A stretch of 64,000 bases of DNA, taken from contig NZ_JAHLEL010000051.1 of the NCBI RefSeq assembly GCF_020131355.1, positions 372,001 to 436,000 on the forward strand, in the 5' to 3' direction. Shown piece after piece: positions 1 to 11,021 of this stretch. The notes below the pieces were generated by a model that worked only from the letters and a program-made list of their open reading frames with translations, searched no databases and was not told the DNA's origin. Every line of letters starts with the position of its first letter. The stretch's first letter is position 1. This DNA comes from Pseudonocardia sp. ICBG1293. Its GTDB lineage: Bacteria > Actinomycetota > Actinomycetes > Mycobacteriales > Pseudonocardiaceae. The translations under genes and the position numbers were made by a program.

Positions 1-845
1 GCGTCGAGGTCGTCGCCCAGCGCGGCGACCAGGTCGTCCTGGGAGGCGTCGGTGGCGGTCTCGAGCCGGTCGCGGAACCGGCGGCCGTCGTCGGTGAGGG
101 CGGCGTCGGGCCCGGCGGAGGTGGTCAGGCCCTCCTCGGCGAGCCTGCGGGCGCCCGCGTCGGCCATCTCCTGCGGCCAGGCGCGGGTGCCGGAGTACTC
201 GCCGAGCGGGTAGCCGACCCACAGCTCGGCGAGGATGCCCATCCGCACCGGGTCCAGCCCAGCGGCGACCGACGCGGCCACGTGACCGTCGCCGCGGTGC
301 TCGCGCACCAGGTCGGCGGCCCGCCACAGCCGCCCGGCCGGGTCCGACGGGCGGGGCCGGGCGCGCAGTGCGGAGAACAGCGGCCTGCCCGCACCGGACA
401 CCGCGTCGACGGCGCGCTCCAGGATCGCGGCGACCTCGGCGACGCGGCCCGCACCGGTCTCGTCGCCGAGGACCGCGCGCAGGCTCGCGGCGGTCTCGGC
501 GTCGCGCAGCTGCTGCAGCTCCTCGACGTCGATCAGGCGCAGCGCCTGCTCCCAGGTCGAGCCGACGAAGCCGGGCTCGAACACGGCGAAGGCGGCGGCC
601 ACGAGCGCCCCGGGTGCCCGGCCGCCGAACGGGCCGCCGCGGCCGCCGACGTAGGCGGTGAAGAAGTCCAGGCCGCGGGCCCCGACGGCGTCGCCGACCC
701 GGGTGGACCAGACGTCGTGCATCGCGACCGGCTCGAGTGCGTCGCGCAGCCGGCGGGCCGGCGCGCCACCGGTCACCGCGCCCGGCACCTCGATGCCCTC
801 CGGCGCGGCGGCGAAGAAGATCCGGACGGCTTCGGCGTGGTCCAC
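1..845 (-). CDS. SCO6745-family protein, 3' end outside window
   Basis: The 281 visible codons begin at GTG 845, a few bases after a GAGGAG ribosome site, and leave the window without a stop. The product looks like the actinobacterial SCO6745/SalK-like family: an N-terminal half with FFTAYVGGRGGPFG (about residues 60-73) and a C-terminal half with a winged-helix-like pattern ending in LTDDGRRFRDRLE. The family has no settled reaction; some members occur near natural-product genes. A TACGGT -10 candidate lies at 883-888 on the same strand. The family call rests on recalled motif order, so the name is moderately sure and the function unknown. Confidence 0.7.
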   Translation of the reverse strand, partial: MDHAEAVRIFFAAAPEGIEVPGAVTGGAPARRLRDALEPVAMHDVWSTRVGDAVGARGLDFFTAYVGGRGGPFGGRAPGALVAAAFAVFEPGFVGSTWEQALRLIDVEELQQLRDAETAASLRAVLGDETGAGRVAEVAAILERAVDAVSGAGRPLFSALRARPRPSDPAGRLWRAADLVREHRGDGHVAASVAAGLDPVRMGILAELWVGYPLGEYSGTRAWPQEMADAGARRLAEEGLTTSAGPDAALTDDGRRFRDRLETATDASQDDLVAALGDDLD

Positions 846-1031
846 GTGCGCTCCTCGCGGGGTCGGCGGCGCTGCCGGTCCGACCGTAGGTCCTCGGCCG
901 GTGACGCACGACCGGGCGACGGCGCCGGTCCCGCGCGTCGCCGTCGTCGGGGGGCCGGGTGCGCGATACTCCCGCGTGCCCCCGGGAGCGGGCGCACGAC
1001 CGGACAGCGGCGGGAGAGGAAGGCGGAACGG

Positions 1032-1460
1032 ATGAGCGAGGACCGACGGGGCGGCGACTCCCCGGCCTGGGGCCGGGTCGGACCGGAGGACCCGACGGCG
1101 GACCCGGCGACCCATCCGGCACTGCACACACCGGACCCCACCGCCGAGCAGCCGACGGTGGCGGTGCCGGTCGGCGACGGCGGCCCGGACTCCGAGGCCA
1201 CCACCGAGAAGCGTGCGATCCCGCACACCCGCACCGGCGGGCTGTGGGCCGCGCTGATCCTCTCGGCGGTCGTGCTGATCTTCCTGCTGGTGTTCATCCT
1301 GCAGAACACCGAACCGGTCGCGATCAACTTCCTGTGGCTGACCGGGACGCTGCCCACCGGGGTGGCGCTGCTGTTCGCCGCGATCGCCGGGATCCTGCTG
1401 GTCGCCGTGCCCGGGACGGGCCGGATCCTGCAGCTGCGCCGGCAGGCGCGGCGGGGCTGA
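1032..1460 (+). CDS. LapA-domain (DUF1049-like) membrane protein
   Basis: A 142-residue protein starting at ATG 1032 behind a GGGAGAGGAAGG ribosome site. The first 65 residues are polar, acidic and proline-rich, probably a disordered cytoplasmic tail. Two membrane helices follow (about residues 69-90 and 102-124) separated by the ILQNTEPVAINFLW signature of LapA-domain proteins, then a short basic tail. Members are small inner-membrane proteins whose E. coli relative helps assemble lipopolysaccharide; the role in Gram-positive bacteria is unknown. It converges on the helicase gene and shares a hairpin terminator with it. Confidence 0.8.
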   Translation: MSEDRRGGDSPAWGRVGPEDPTADPATHPALHTPDPTAEQPTVAVPVGDGGPDSEATTEKRAIPHTRTGGLWAALILSAVVLIFLLVFILQNTEPVAINFLWLTGTLPTGVALLFAAIAGILLVAVPGTGRILQLRRQARRG

Positions 1461-1467
1461 CCCCCGC

Positions 1468-1497
1468 GGGTCGCGACCGGAGCGCCGGCCGCGACCC
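1468..1497. terminator. Bidirectional hairpin between convergent genes
   Basis: A 13-base arm (1468-1480) pairs with 1485-1497 with one G-U-type mismatch around an AGCG loop. It lies in the 45-base gap between the LapA-like gene and the helicase gene and could end transcription from both sides. It lacks a T-run, which is common in GC-rich actinomycetes. Confidence 0.55.
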
Positions 1498-1505
1498 CGG
1501 GGAGG

Positions 1506-3248
1506 TCAGCGCCGGCGGCGCGGCCGGTCGGAGCGTGCGGCCCCACCCGCGGCCGGACGGCGGCGGGGCGCCTGCTTCGGGGGCTTGGCCACGATGATCG
1601 GCTCGCCGGACGGCTCCCGCGCCCCGGTCACGCGGACCAGGTCGGGGTGGCCCGGGCGGACCGTCGAGACCTCGGCGGAGACCCCGGCCTGGCGGGTCAG
1701 CAGATCCACCTCGGAGCGCTGCTCGGGCATCGCCAGGGTGACCACGACGCCGTCCTCCCCGGCGCGGGCGGTGCGCCCGGCGCGGTGCAGGTAGGCCTTG
1801 GGGTCGGCGGGCGGGTCGACGTGCACGACGAGCCCGACGTCGTCGATGTGGATGCCGCGGGCCGCGACGTCGGTCGCGACCAGCACCGGGACCGCTCCGG
1901 AGCGGAAGTCGTCGAGCGCGCGGTTGCGCTGGCTCTGCGAGCGGCCGCCGTGCAGCGGCCCGGCGGCGACGCCCTCGCGGCGCAGCACGCGCACCATCCG
2001 GTCGGCGCCGTGCTTGGTGCGCACGAACAGGATCGTGCGGCCCTCCCGGGCGGCGATCTCGGCGACGACGCGGGACCGGTCGTCGCGGTCGACGACGAGG
2101 ACGTGGTGCTCCATCGTCGCGACGCTGCCGGGCGGCGGGGCGACCGAGCGGGTCACCGGGTCGGTGAGGTGGCGCCGGACCAGGGTGTCGACGTCGCCGT
2201 CGAGGGTCGCGGAGAACAGCAGGCGCTGCCCGTCGCCGGGTGTGCGGTCGAGGATCGCGCGGACCTGGGGCAGGAACCCCATGTCGGCCATGCGGTCGGC
2301 CTCGTCCAGCGCGGTGACGGTCACCTCGGAGAGGTCGCAGGTGCCCTGCTGGAGGTGGTCGGACAGCCGGCCCGGCGTGGCGACCAGCAGATCGACCCCG
2401 CGCCGCAGCTCGGCGACCTGCTTGTTCATCGACATGCCGCCGACGACGTCGGTCACCCGCAGGTCGACGGCCCTGGCCAGCGGCTTCAGGACCTCGACGA
2501 CCTGGGTCGCGAGCTCCCGGGTCGGGACCAGGACCAGACCACGCGGCGCGGTGGGCCGGGAACGCTCACCGGTCAGGCGGGCCAGCAGCGCGAGCCCGAA
2601 GGCGAGGGTCTTGCCCGACCCGGTCTGGCCGCGCCCCAGCAGGTCGCGTCCGGCGAGGGTGTCGGGCAGCGTGGCCGCCTGCACCGGGAACGGGGCGGTG
2701 AAGCCCTGCTCGGCCAGGGCCTTGGTCAGGCGCTCGGGCAGGCCCAGCTCGGCGAACGACGGCATGCCGCTCTCCGGCTCGACCCACTGCGGCTCCGGCT
2801 CCGCCTTCGGGGCGGTGACGGCGGCCGGGGCCGGACGGGCCGCGGAGCCGCCGCCGCGGCGGCCGCGGCGGCCTGCCGGACGGTCCCCGCCGCGCTGCGC
2901 GGATCGGGCCGGACCGCGGTCGACCCGGCTCCCGTCCTGCAGGTGTTCGCGGCGCTCGGCGCGGTTGCCACCACCGTCGCCGCGGGGGCCACCGGACCGT
3001 TCGCCGCGGGCGGGGCCACCGGTGCGGGCGCCCCGGGCCGGACGCGGGGCGTCGCGGCGGTCCTCGTCGCGGGCCGGGCGGTCGCGGCGGTCGTCGCCGC
3101 GGGTGTCGCCACGGCGGTCGTCGCGCCGGGCCGAGGCACGCGGTGCGCCGTCCGAGGACGGGCCGGACGGGCGGGTGGCGCGCCGGCGCGCGGGACGGTC
3201 GGACGTCCCGGCGTCGGACGACGGTGGGCGGAACTGTGGCCTGGTCAC
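1506..3248 (-). CDS. DEAD-box ATP-dependent RNA helicase
   Basis: The start is taken as GTG 3248, preceded by GAGGAGACC; a longer reading would overlap the upstream kinase gene. The 580-residue protein has a basic Arg/Gly/Asp-rich N-terminal tail (about 1-150), a Q-motif region, Walker A GQTGSGKT (about 201-208), DEAD (about 314), SAT (about 346), a GRSQSQRN segment and HRAGRTARAG (about 486-495). It should unwind structured RNA using ATP, in ribosome assembly or RNA decay. The disordered tail resembles those of cold-induced actinobacterial helicases, and about 200 untranslated bases precede it, leaving room for leader control. Paralogue identity cannot be decided here. Confidence 0.92.
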   Translation of the reverse strand: MTRPQFRPPSSDAGTSDRPARRRATRPSGPSSDGAPRASARRDDRRGDTRGDDRRDRPARDEDRRDAPRPARGARTGGPARGERSGGPRGDGGGNRAERREHLQDGSRVDRGPARSAQRGGDRPAGRRGRRGGGSAARPAPAAVTAPKAEPEPQWVEPESGMPSFAELGLPERLTKALAEQGFTAPFPVQAATLPDTLAGRDLLGRGQTGSGKTLAFGLALLARLTGERSRPTAPRGLVLVPTRELATQVVEVLKPLARAVDLRVTDVVGGMSMNKQVAELRRGVDLLVATPGRLSDHLQQGTCDLSEVTVTALDEADRMADMGFLPQVRAILDRTPGDGQRLLFSATLDGDVDTLVRRHLTDPVTRSVAPPPGSVATMEHHVLVVDRDDRSRVVAEIAAREGRTILFVRTKHGADRMVRVLRREGVAAGPLHGGRSQSQRNRALDDFRSGAVPVLVATDVAARGIHIDDVGLVVHVDPPADPKAYLHRAGRTARAGEDGVVVTLAMPEQRSEVDLLTRQAGVSAEVSTVRPGHPDLVRVTGAREPSGEPIIVAKPPKQAPRRRPAAGGAARSDRPRRRR

Positions 3249-3411
3249 GACAGGTCTCCTCGAGAACGTGGCACGTCCTGCGGAGACCTCGGGGGAGGTG
3301 TGCTCGGCCGACGGGCCCGGGCGCGGCGGTGCGTCGTCGCGGTGCGCGCTCCGTGATGGAAGGGCTCGGCCCGGCGGCAGACCGGCCGGGCGCTCGTCGA
3401 TCGACACTACG

Positions 3412-3429
3412 CCCCGCCCGGGGGCGGGG
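3412..3429. terminator. GC hairpin after RIO kinase gene
   Basis: CCCCGCCC and GGGCGGGG face each other around a two-base loop, downstream of the kinase stop and upstream of the helicase start. It is a plausible terminator or processing stem; no T-run follows. Confidence 0.4.
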
Positions 3430-3460
3430 TGGCGGCGGGACCGGCGGGCGCCCGGCCGGT

Positions 3461-4390
3461 TCAGCCGAGCCGGGACCGTTCGCGCAGCTCGGAGAGCAGG
3501 TGGGCGGGGGCGGCCGGGTCCAGCCCTCTGCCGACGAACCACTCGCCGATGCGGCGCACGTCACGGTCCAGGAACTCCGGCCCCTGCGGGTTCCCGACGA
3601 CGTCGACCACCTGCGGCAGGTCGATCAGCACCGCCCGGCCACCGTGGACGAGCACGTTGTAGGCCGACAGGTCACCGTGCGCCCACCCGAGGTCGGCGAG
3701 CACCCCGAGCGCGTCCGCGAGGTCCGACCAGAGCGCGGCGAGCCCGTCGGGGTCCGGGCGCAGCGCGGCGAGCCGGGGTGCGGCGCGGCCGTCGGGTGAA
3801 CCCACGAACTCGAGCAGGATCTCGGTCCCCTCGACCGACACCGGGTAGGGCACCGGTGCACCCGCCCCGTACAGCCGGGCGAGCGCGGCGAACTCGGCTG
3901 CCGCCCACTGCCCGTCGAGCAGGTCGCGGCCCAGCGCGGTGCGCTGCGCCATCGCCCGCATCTCGCGGGAGCGCCGGACGCGGCGCCCCTCGAGGTAGCC
4001 GGCGTCGCGGTGGAACATGCGGTGGGTGGGGTCGCGGTAGCGCTTGGCCGCGAGCAGGACCCCGGCACGGCCGGGCAGGCCGCGTTCGAGGAGATGCACG
4101 TCGGCCTCCTTGCCGGTCTTGAGCACACCGCGTTCGTGGTCGACGGCGCCGGTCTCGGTGACGAGCCAGCCGGGACGTGGGTGCGGGCCCCGGGACCCGG
4201 CGGGCAGCCCGGGCCAGGTGGACCAGCGGTCACCACCGCCGGGGACCTCGGCGGTGTCGGGGTCGTGCCCGGCGCGGCCGTCCAGTGCGGACACATCGGC
4301 GTCGGCGCGGCCGGGACGGCGGTGGGGTGCGTCGTCGTCGGCCCTGTGGCGGCGACGGCGGACGGGTTCGGGACGGTCGGAGGAGTACAC
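3461..4390 (-). CDS. RIO1-like serine protein kinase
   Basis: A 309-residue protein, start GTG 4390 behind a CCGGAG site. It carries the RIO kinase pattern: the ATP-binding loop LKTGKEADVHLL (about 87-98), AKRYRDPTHRMF, the catalytic HGDLSAYNVLV (about 237-247) and the metal-binding IDLPQ (about 254). In eukaryotes and archaea RIO kinases act in small-subunit maturation; bacterial members are poorly studied. Neighbourhood with an RNA helicase is suggestive of RNA biology but is only inference. The first 90 residues are charged and low-complexity, so a shorter start cannot be excluded. Confidence 0.85.
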   Translation of the reverse strand: MYSSDRPEPVRRRRHRADDDAPHRRPGRADADVSALDGRAGHDPDTAEVPGGGDRWSTWPGLPAGSRGPHPRPGWLVTETGAVDHERGVLKTGKEADVHLLERGLPGRAGVLLAAKRYRDPTHRMFHRDAGYLEGRRVRRSREMRAMAQRTALGRDLLDGQWAAAEFAALARLYGAGAPVPYPVSVEGTEILLEFVGSPDGRAAPRLAALRPDPDGLAALWSDLADALGVLADLGWAHGDLSAYNVLVHGGRAVLIDLPQVVDVVGNPQGPEFLDRDVRRIGEWFVGRGLDPAAPAHLLSELRERSRLG

Positions 4391-4643
4391 GTGCGGCTCC
4401 GGAGGCGGCGAGGGTGCCGCGCGGAGCCGGTCCTCAGGGACCGGGGGTGCCGCGCGACGGGGACGGTGCGGACGGGCACGCGCTGCGCGCCCGGGCGTGC
4501 GGAACGGCCATCGGTACGCACCTCCCCGTCCGTGCCACGCGGTCTCCCGCGCCACCGGTCCCTCCGGCCGGTGGTGACCCTGCCCGGCGCCGCCCCGGAC
4601 CGCCACCGGTTTTCCGCCGCGGGCCACCGCCGCGGACGCCGGG

Positions 4644-5114
4644 TCAGCCGAACGCGCTCAGCGCACCGAGCCCGAGCGCGGCGAACAGTCCCGCCCACAC
4701 GACGACGGCCACGACCTGCCAGAGCACGACCTGACGCCGGTCCAGACCCGCCGCGACCATGCCGAACGCGGTCAGCGAGATCGCCATCAGGGTGGGGGCG
4801 ATCAGCGACGCGACCGGGACGCCGTAGCGGTCCACCCGCGCGATCACCTTCCGCCTCCGCTCCGACGCGGGCCGCGGGTCGCGCCGCCCCAGCCCGTCCC
4901 GGGCCCGGTCACCCAGCCGCACCGCGACCACCAGCGCCAGGACGTTGCCGGCGATCGCCCCGGCCGCGGCGAGCAGCACCGGCATGCCGGCCACCGTCCC
5001 GACCAGCGTGCCGGTGTAGGACTCCAGGAACGGCACCACGCCGATGGCGAACACCGCCAGGAACTGCCAGACCGGGTGCAGGGCGTCGACCCACAGGTTC
5101 AGCTGCTCGACCAT
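4644..5114 (-). CDS. Small multidrug-export-like membrane protein
   Basis: A 156-residue, ATG-started membrane protein. It opens with a hydrophobic helix containing FAIGVVPFLESYTG, then an Ala/Val-rich helix, a basic cytosolic loop (DRARDGLGRRDPRPASERRRK) and two further helices. The PFLE motif and layout match the putative small multidrug export family (Sm_multidrug_ex type), distinct from classic SMR pumps. Transport activity has not been shown for most members. The gene has its own short intergenic spaces on both sides and no clear operon partner. Confidence 0.65.
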   Translation of the reverse strand: MVEQLNLWVDALHPVWQFLAVFAIGVVPFLESYTGTLVGTVAGMPVLLAAAGAIAGNVLALVVAVRLGDRARDGLGRRDPRPASERRRKVIARVDRYGVPVASLIAPTLMAISLTAFGMVAAGLDRRQVVLWQVVAVVVWAGLFAALGLGALSAFG

Positions 5115-5153
5115 GCCCGGATCATGCCCGATGTCCGTTCCGTCGCGCGGACC

Positions 5154-5903
5154 TCAGGCGGGGACGACGAGGTCCAGGTGCTCGCCGTCGCGCTCCACGA
5201 CGTGTCCCGCCCGCCGTGCGATCCGGGCCACCGCACCCGCGTCGGCGGGCTCGGCCCGCGAGGTCGCGAGCAGCCGCGCCAGACCGCCCTTGTGCGACTT
5301 GTTGTGGTGGCTGACCACCGCACGCGACCCGTCCGGCCGCTCGGCGAGCACGTTCACGGTGACCGCGCCGGGCACCGCCCCGAGCGCGGCGTACCCGCCC
5401 GAGCGCAGGTCCACCACGAGCTCGCCGGCGGCGATGCGGGCCAGCAGCGGGTCCAGGGCGGGCCGCCAGCGCGCCGCGAGGGTGCCCGAGCCGGGCAGCT
5501 TCGAGCCGGCCGACAGGCGGTAGGGCGGGATCGGGTCGTCGGCGGCGAGCAGCCCGAACAGCGCCGAGCAGACCGCGAGCCGGGACCGGGCCCGGTCCCG
5601 GGTGGCCCGGGTGAACGACGCGGCGTCGAGGGCGTCGTAGAGGACCCCGGTGTAGCGGTCCAGCGCGGGCAGCGTCGGGTTCGTGCGCACCGCCGCGTTG
5701 CGCTCGATCTCGGCGTCCTGTCGCTCGGAGACACCGAGCGCGGCGCGGGCGGCGGGCCGGTCGGCCGCCAGCGCGACGAGCTCGTCGCACAGCTGTCCCC
5801 GGACGGGGCCCAGGTCCGCGTCGTGGGACAGCGCTGCGAGGTCGAGCGGCGGGCCGTCCCCACCGTCGCGCTTGGTCTCCGAGGGCGGCAGCAGCACGAG
5901 CAC
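5154..5903 (-). CDS. yaaA: Peroxide-stress protein YaaA (DUF328)
   Basis: The start is set at GTG 5903 because the encoded VLVLLPPSETK aligns with the family N-terminus and a TACGCT -10 box lies exactly 7 bases upstream, implying a leaderless mRNA. The 249-residue protein has the family blocks RYTGVLYDALD, YRLSAGSKLPG and, near the end, VSHHNKSHKGGLARLL. In E. coli YaaA lowers intracellular iron and limits hydroxyl-radical damage under peroxide, and it binds DNA. The gene diverges from the metY leader promoter; the two -10 boxes are about 45 bases apart, so sulfur and oxidative signals could meet there. Confidence 0.87.
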   Translation of the reverse strand: MLVLLPPSETKRDGGDGPPLDLAALSHDADLGPVRGQLCDELVALAADRPAARAALGVSERQDAEIERNAAVRTNPTLPALDRYTGVLYDALDAASFTRATRDRARSRLAVCSALFGLLAADDPIPPYRLSAGSKLPGSGTLAARWRPALDPLLARIAAGELVVDLRSGGYAALGAVPGAVTVNVLAERPDGSRAVVSHHNKSHKGGLARLLATSRAEPADAGAVARIARRAGHVVERDGEHLDLVVPA

Positions 5904-5910
5904 GGCGAGC

Positions 5911-5916
5911 AGCGTA
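5911..5916 (-). promoter_or_regulatory. -10 box of leaderless yaaA
   Basis: TACGCT on the minus strand followed by 7 bases and the GTG start of yaaA. Confidence 0.6.
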
Positions 5917-5936
5917 GTGATCACCTGTGTGAGCCG

Positions 5937-5965
5937 TTGCCCCTGCCGGGGCAGCGCACTAGGTT
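5937..5965 (+). promoter_or_regulatory. Promoter of metY leader transcript
   Basis: TTGCCC (5937-5942), a 17-base spacer and TAGGTT (5960-5965) form the best housekeeping-type promoter in the window. Seven bases separate the -10 box from the leader peptide GTG at 5973, so the transcript should begin at or next to that codon. Confidence 0.75.
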
Positions 5966-5972
5966 CGCCGGT

Positions 5973-7500
<1,528 letters not shown>

Positions 7501-7519
7501 GCGCGTATCTGATTACCTG

Positions 7520-8662
7520 GTGTCCGTGAACGACATCGAGCCCCCTCCCGCCAGCGGTGCCTGGCGGGAGGGGGACGACCCCGGCCGACGCCACTTCCTC
7601 GACCTGCCCGCGCCGCTGAAGCTGGCGGCCGGCGGGGAGCTCCCCGGCGTGCGCCTGGCCTACGAGACGTGGGGCGAGCTCGCCCCGGACGGCTCCAACG
7701 CCGTCCTGGTGCTGCACGCCCTGACCGGTGACGCCCACCTGCAGGGCCCGGCAGGCCCCGGACACCCGACGCCGGGCTGGTGGCCCGGGCTGATCGAGCC
7801 GGGTGGCCCGCTGGACCCGGCGCGCTGGTTCGTCGTCGCCCCGAACGCGGTCGGCGGCTGCCAGGGCAGCACCGGGCCCGCGTCGCGGGCCCCGGACGGC
7901 CGGACCTGGGGCAGCCGGTTCCCGACGGTCACCGTGCGGGACACCGTCGTCGCCGAGCAGTACCTCGCCGACGCGCTCGGGATCGACGCGTTCGCCTGCG
8001 TGATCGGCGGGTCGATGGGGTCCATGCGCTCGCTGGAGTGGGCGGCGACCGAACCGGACCGGGTACGGCGGCTGTTCCTGCTGGCCGGGCCCGCGGCGTC
8101 GACGGCGGACCAGATCGGCTGGGCGAGCCCGCAGATCCAGGCCATCACCGGTGACCCGCACTGGCACGGCGGCGACTACCACGACACACCGGAGGGGCCG
8201 TGGCGCGGACTCGGCGTCGCCCGCCGGATCGCGCACCTGTCCTACCGCTCCGGCTTCGAGCTGGCGACCCGCTTCGGCCGGGACCCGCAGCCGGGCGAGG
8301 ACCCGCTGGACGGCGGCCGCTACGCCGTGGAGTCCTACCTGGACCACCACGCGGACAAGCTCGTGCACCGCTTCGACGCCGCGTCCTACGTGCGCCTGAC
8401 CCAGGCGATGAACCACCACGACGTCGGCCGTGACCGCGGCGGGGTGCCCGCGGCGCTGTCCCGGGTGAGCGCCCGCACCTACGTCGCCGGCGTCACCTCC
8501 GACCGGCTCTACCCGCTCGCCGACCAGCAGGAGCTGGCCGACCGCATCCCGCGCGCCGACCCGCTCAGGGTGATCGACTCCCCGTACGGCCACGACGGGT
8601 TCCTGGTGGAGACCCCGACGGTCGCGAGGATGCTCGGCGAGCTGCTGGACGAGGCGGTCTGA
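7520..8662 (+). CDS. metX: Homoserine O-acetyltransferase
   Basis: A 380-residue alpha/beta hydrolase. The start is GTG 7520 (GTG 7526 is equally possible; neither has a clear ribosome site), 19 bases after metY, so it is probably cotranscribed. Motifs: VLHALTGDAH near residue 65, the nucleophile S165 in GGSMGSMRSLEW (one residue different from the usual GGSMGGM), the acid in VTSDRLYPLADQ and the histidine in SPYGHDGFLVE. It acetylates homoserine using acetyl-CoA (some relatives use succinyl-CoA; this cannot be told apart here). It ends at a strong hairpin. Confidence 0.93.
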   Translation: MSVNDIEPPPASGAWREGDDPGRRHFLDLPAPLKLAAGGELPGVRLAYETWGELAPDGSNAVLVLHALTGDAHLQGPAGPGHPTPGWWPGLIEPGGPLDPARWFVVAPNAVGGCQGSTGPASRAPDGRTWGSRFPTVTVRDTVVAEQYLADALGIDAFACVIGGSMGSMRSLEWAATEPDRVRRLFLLAGPAASTADQIGWASPQIQAITGDPHWHGGDYHDTPEGPWRGLGVARRIAHLSYRSGFELATRFGRDPQPGEDPLDGGRYAVESYLDHHADKLVHRFDAASYVRLTQAMNHHDVGRDRGGVPAALSRVSARTYVAGVTSDRLYPLADQQELADRIPRADPLRVIDSPYGHDGFLVETPTVARMLGELLDEAV

Positions 8663-8670
8663 GCCGCCCG

Positions 8671-8710
8671 GGGCGGGGTGCCCACGGGAACGCACCCGTG
8701 CACCCCGCCC
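8671..8710. terminator. Bidirectional terminator between metX and flavin protein
   Basis: An 11-base arm (8671-8681) pairs perfectly with 8700-8710, and CACGGG/CCCGTG form an inner stem. It lies between two convergent genes. Confidence 0.65.
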
Positions 8711-8725
8711 GGCGCGGTGGTCGGG

Positions 8726-9148
8726 TCAGCCCAGGTTCTCGCCGTAGACGCGCTGCACCCGCATCGTCATCAGCACCCGCCGGTCGCGGACCATGACCTC
8801 GCGGTACTCGTCCCAGTCCGGGTGCTCCCCGGCCGCGGCCCGGTACCAGTCGACCAGCGCCTGCACGGCCGGTCCGTCGGGCGAGTCGTCGGGACCGACG
8901 AGCTCGACCGGGCCCTCCGCCGTCGCCCAGGACCGGCCGTCGGCACTCTCCACCGACAGCGCCGCGCGCGGGTCGCGGCGCAGGTTCGCCGTCTTCGCCC
9001 GGCCCTCGGTCATCGACACCTGCACCGTGCCCGCCGCGCGGTCGTAGTGCGGGGTCACCGGCGACAGCTGGGGCATGCCGCTGCGCTTGATCGTCGCGAG
9101 CACGCCCTGGCGTGCGGCGGCGAGCAGCTCGTGCTGTTCGTCTCCCAT
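8726..9148 (-). CDS. PPOX-class F420/FMN split-barrel oxidoreductase
   Basis: A 140-residue single-domain protein, ATG 9148. The layout LLAAARQGVLATIKRSGMPQLSPVTPHYD, TEGRAKTANLRRDPRAALSVES and WATAEGPVELV is the split beta-barrel of the pyridoxamine-phosphate-oxidase superfamily, the TIGR03618-like group that binds F420 or flavin in actinomycetes. Substrate is unknown. It diverges from proS across 66 bases. A CAGACT box six bases before the ATG may be its -10 element. Confidence 0.82.
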   Translation of the reverse strand: MGDEQHELLAAARQGVLATIKRSGMPQLSPVTPHYDRAAGTVQVSMTEGRAKTANLRRDPRAALSVESADGRSWATAEGPVELVGPDDSPDGPAVQALVDWYRAAAGEHPDWDEYREVMVRDRRVLMTMRVQRVYGENLG

Positions 9149-9201
9149 GCCCCGAGTCTGCCCGCTCCGGAACCGGGATGAGGGGCTCCGGGGTCCCTCG
9201 C

Positions 9202-9207
9202 TACCCT
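9202..9207 (+). promoter_or_regulatory. -10 box of leaderless proS
   Basis: TACCCT followed by 7 bases and the GTG start; no ribosome site is present. Confidence 0.55.
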
Positions 9208-9214
9208 TCTGCAG

Positions 9215-10960
9215 GTGTTGACCCGGATGTCGTCGCTGTTCCTGCGCACCCTGCGTGAGGACCCGGCCGACGCGGAGGTGCCCAGCCACAAGCTGCTGGT
9301 CCGCGCCGGCTACGTCCGTCGCGTGGCCCCGGGCGTGTACTCCTGGCTGCCGCTCGGCCTCAGGGTGCTCCGCCGCATCGAGGCCGTGGTGCGCGAGGAG
9401 ATGGACGCCATGGGCGCCCAGGAGATCCAGTTCCCGGCGCTGCTGCCGCGCGAGCCCTATGAGGCGACGAACCGGTGGACCGAGTACGGCCCCAACCTGT
9501 TCCGCCTGAAGGACCGCAAGGGCGGTGACTACCTGCTCGGGCCCACCCACGAGGAGCTGTTCACCCTCACGGTCAAGGGCGAGTACTCGTCGTACAAGGA
9601 CTACCCGGTCATCCTCTACCAGATCCAGAACAAGTACCGCGACGAGGAGCGTCCCCGCGCGGGCATCCTGCGCGGGCGCGAGTTCCTGATGAAGGACTCC
9701 TACTCCTTCGACCTCACCGACGAGGGACTGTCGGAGTCCTACCGCAAGCACCGCGACGCCTACGTCACGATCTTCGACCGGCTCGGGCTGCGCTACGTGA
9801 TCGTGTCCGCGACCTCGGGTGCGATGGGCGGCTCGGCGTCGGAGGAGTTCCTCGCCGAGTCCGAGACCGGCGAGGACACCTTCGTCCGCGGACCCGGCGG
9901 CTACGCGGCCAACGTCGAGGCCGTCACCACGCCCGCGCCGGCCGCGGTCCCGCTCGAGGGGCTCCCCGCCGCGCAGGTGCACCACACACCGGACACCCCG
10001 ACCATCGAGTCGCTGGTGGCCTTCCTCAACGCGAACACCGGGCGCACCGTCACCGCGGCCGACACGCTGAAGAACGTGCTGGTCAAGACCCGCCGGCCCG
10101 GCGCGAGCGAGTGGGAGCTGCTGGGGATCGGCGTCCCCGGCGACCGCGAGGTCGACATGAAGCGCCTCGAGGCGTCGCTCGAGCCCGCCGAGGTGGCGCT
10201 GCTCGACGAGGCCGACTTCGCCCGCAACGCCTTCCTGGTGAAGGGCTACATCGGGCCGGGCGCGCTGGCCGCGAACGGCGTCCGCTACCTGGTGGACCCG
10301 CGGATCGTGACCGGCACCGCCTGGGTGACCGGCGCGGACAAGGCCGACCACCACGTCGTCGACCTCGTCGCGGGCCGCGACTTCACCCCGGACGGCACGA
10401 TCGAGGCCGCCGAGGTCCGCGCCGGGGACCCGTCCCCGGACGGCAGCGGCGTGCTGGAGGCCGCCCGCGGCATCGAGATCGGGCACATCTTCCAGCTCGG
10501 CCGCAAGTACGCCGACGCCTTCTCCCTCGACGCGCTCGGCCCGGACTCCCGTCCGGTCCGGATCACGATGGGCTCCTACGGCATCGGCGTCTCCCGTCTG
10601 GTCGCCGCCATCGCCGAGCAGTCCCACGACGGCTCCGGCCTGGTGTGGCCGCGGGCGGTGGCACCGTTCGACGTGCACGTCGTCGTCGCGGGCAAGTCCG
10701 CGGAGCTGCTGGAGGGCGGCGAGGCCGTCGCCGCCGAGCTGGAGGCGAGGGGCCTGTCGGTCGTGCTCGACGACCGCAAGGCGAGTCCCGGCGTGAAGTT
10801 CGCCGACGCCGAGCTGATCGGCGTGCCGACGATCGTCGTCGTCGGGCGCGGGCTGGCCGACGGGAAGCTGGAGCTCAAGGACCGGGCCACCGGGGAGCGC
10901 AGCGAGATCGACCGCGCCGGTGCCGCGGAGCTCGTCGCGGGGATCGTCCGGGGGGCCTGA
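9215..10960 (+). CDS. proS: Prolyl-tRNA synthetase
   Basis: A 581-residue class II synthetase of the bacterial type. GTG 9215 gives [16 protein letters not shown], the normal N-terminus. Visible are motif 1 ([23 protein letters not shown]), motif 2 ([24 protein letters not shown]), an inserted YbaK-like editing domain (about residues 230-380) and motif 3 ([14 protein letters not shown]), followed by the anticodon-binding domain. It charges tRNA-Pro; the inserted domain should remove misactivated alanine. It is the first of the conserved translation genes in the window and ends at a long inverted repeat. Confidence 0.97.
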   Translation: MLTRMSSLFLRTLREDPADAEVPSHKLLVRAGYVRRVAPGVYSWLPLGLRVLRRIEAVVREEMDAMGAQEIQFPALLPREPYEATNRWTEYGPNLFRLKDRKGGDYLLGPTHEELFTLTVKGEYSSYKDYPVILYQIQNKYRDEERPRAGILRGREFLMKDSYSFDLTDEGLSESYRKHRDAYVTIFDRLGLRYVIVSATSGAMGGSASEEFLAESETGEDTFVRGPGGYAANVEAVTTPAPAAVPLEGLPAAQVHHTPDTPTIESLVAFLNANTGRTVTAADTLKNVLVKTRRPGASEWELLGIGVPGDREVDMKRLEASLEPAEVALLDEADFARNAFLVKGYIGPGALAANGVRYLVDPRIVTGTAWVTGADKADHHVVDLVAGRDFTPDGTIEAAEVRAGDPSPDGSGVLEAARGIEIGHIFQLGRKYADAFSLDALGPDSRPVRITMGSYGIGVSRLVAAIAEQSHDGSGLVWPRAVAPFDVHVVVAGKSAELLEGGEAVAAELEARGLSVVLDDRKASPGVKFADAELIGVPTIVVVGRGLADGKLELKDRATGERSEIDRAGAAELVAGIVRGA

Positions 10961-11021
10961 CCCCCCGCTCCACGCCGCCACCACCCCGCGCCGCCGCGAC
11001 CCCGCGTCACCACCCCGCGTC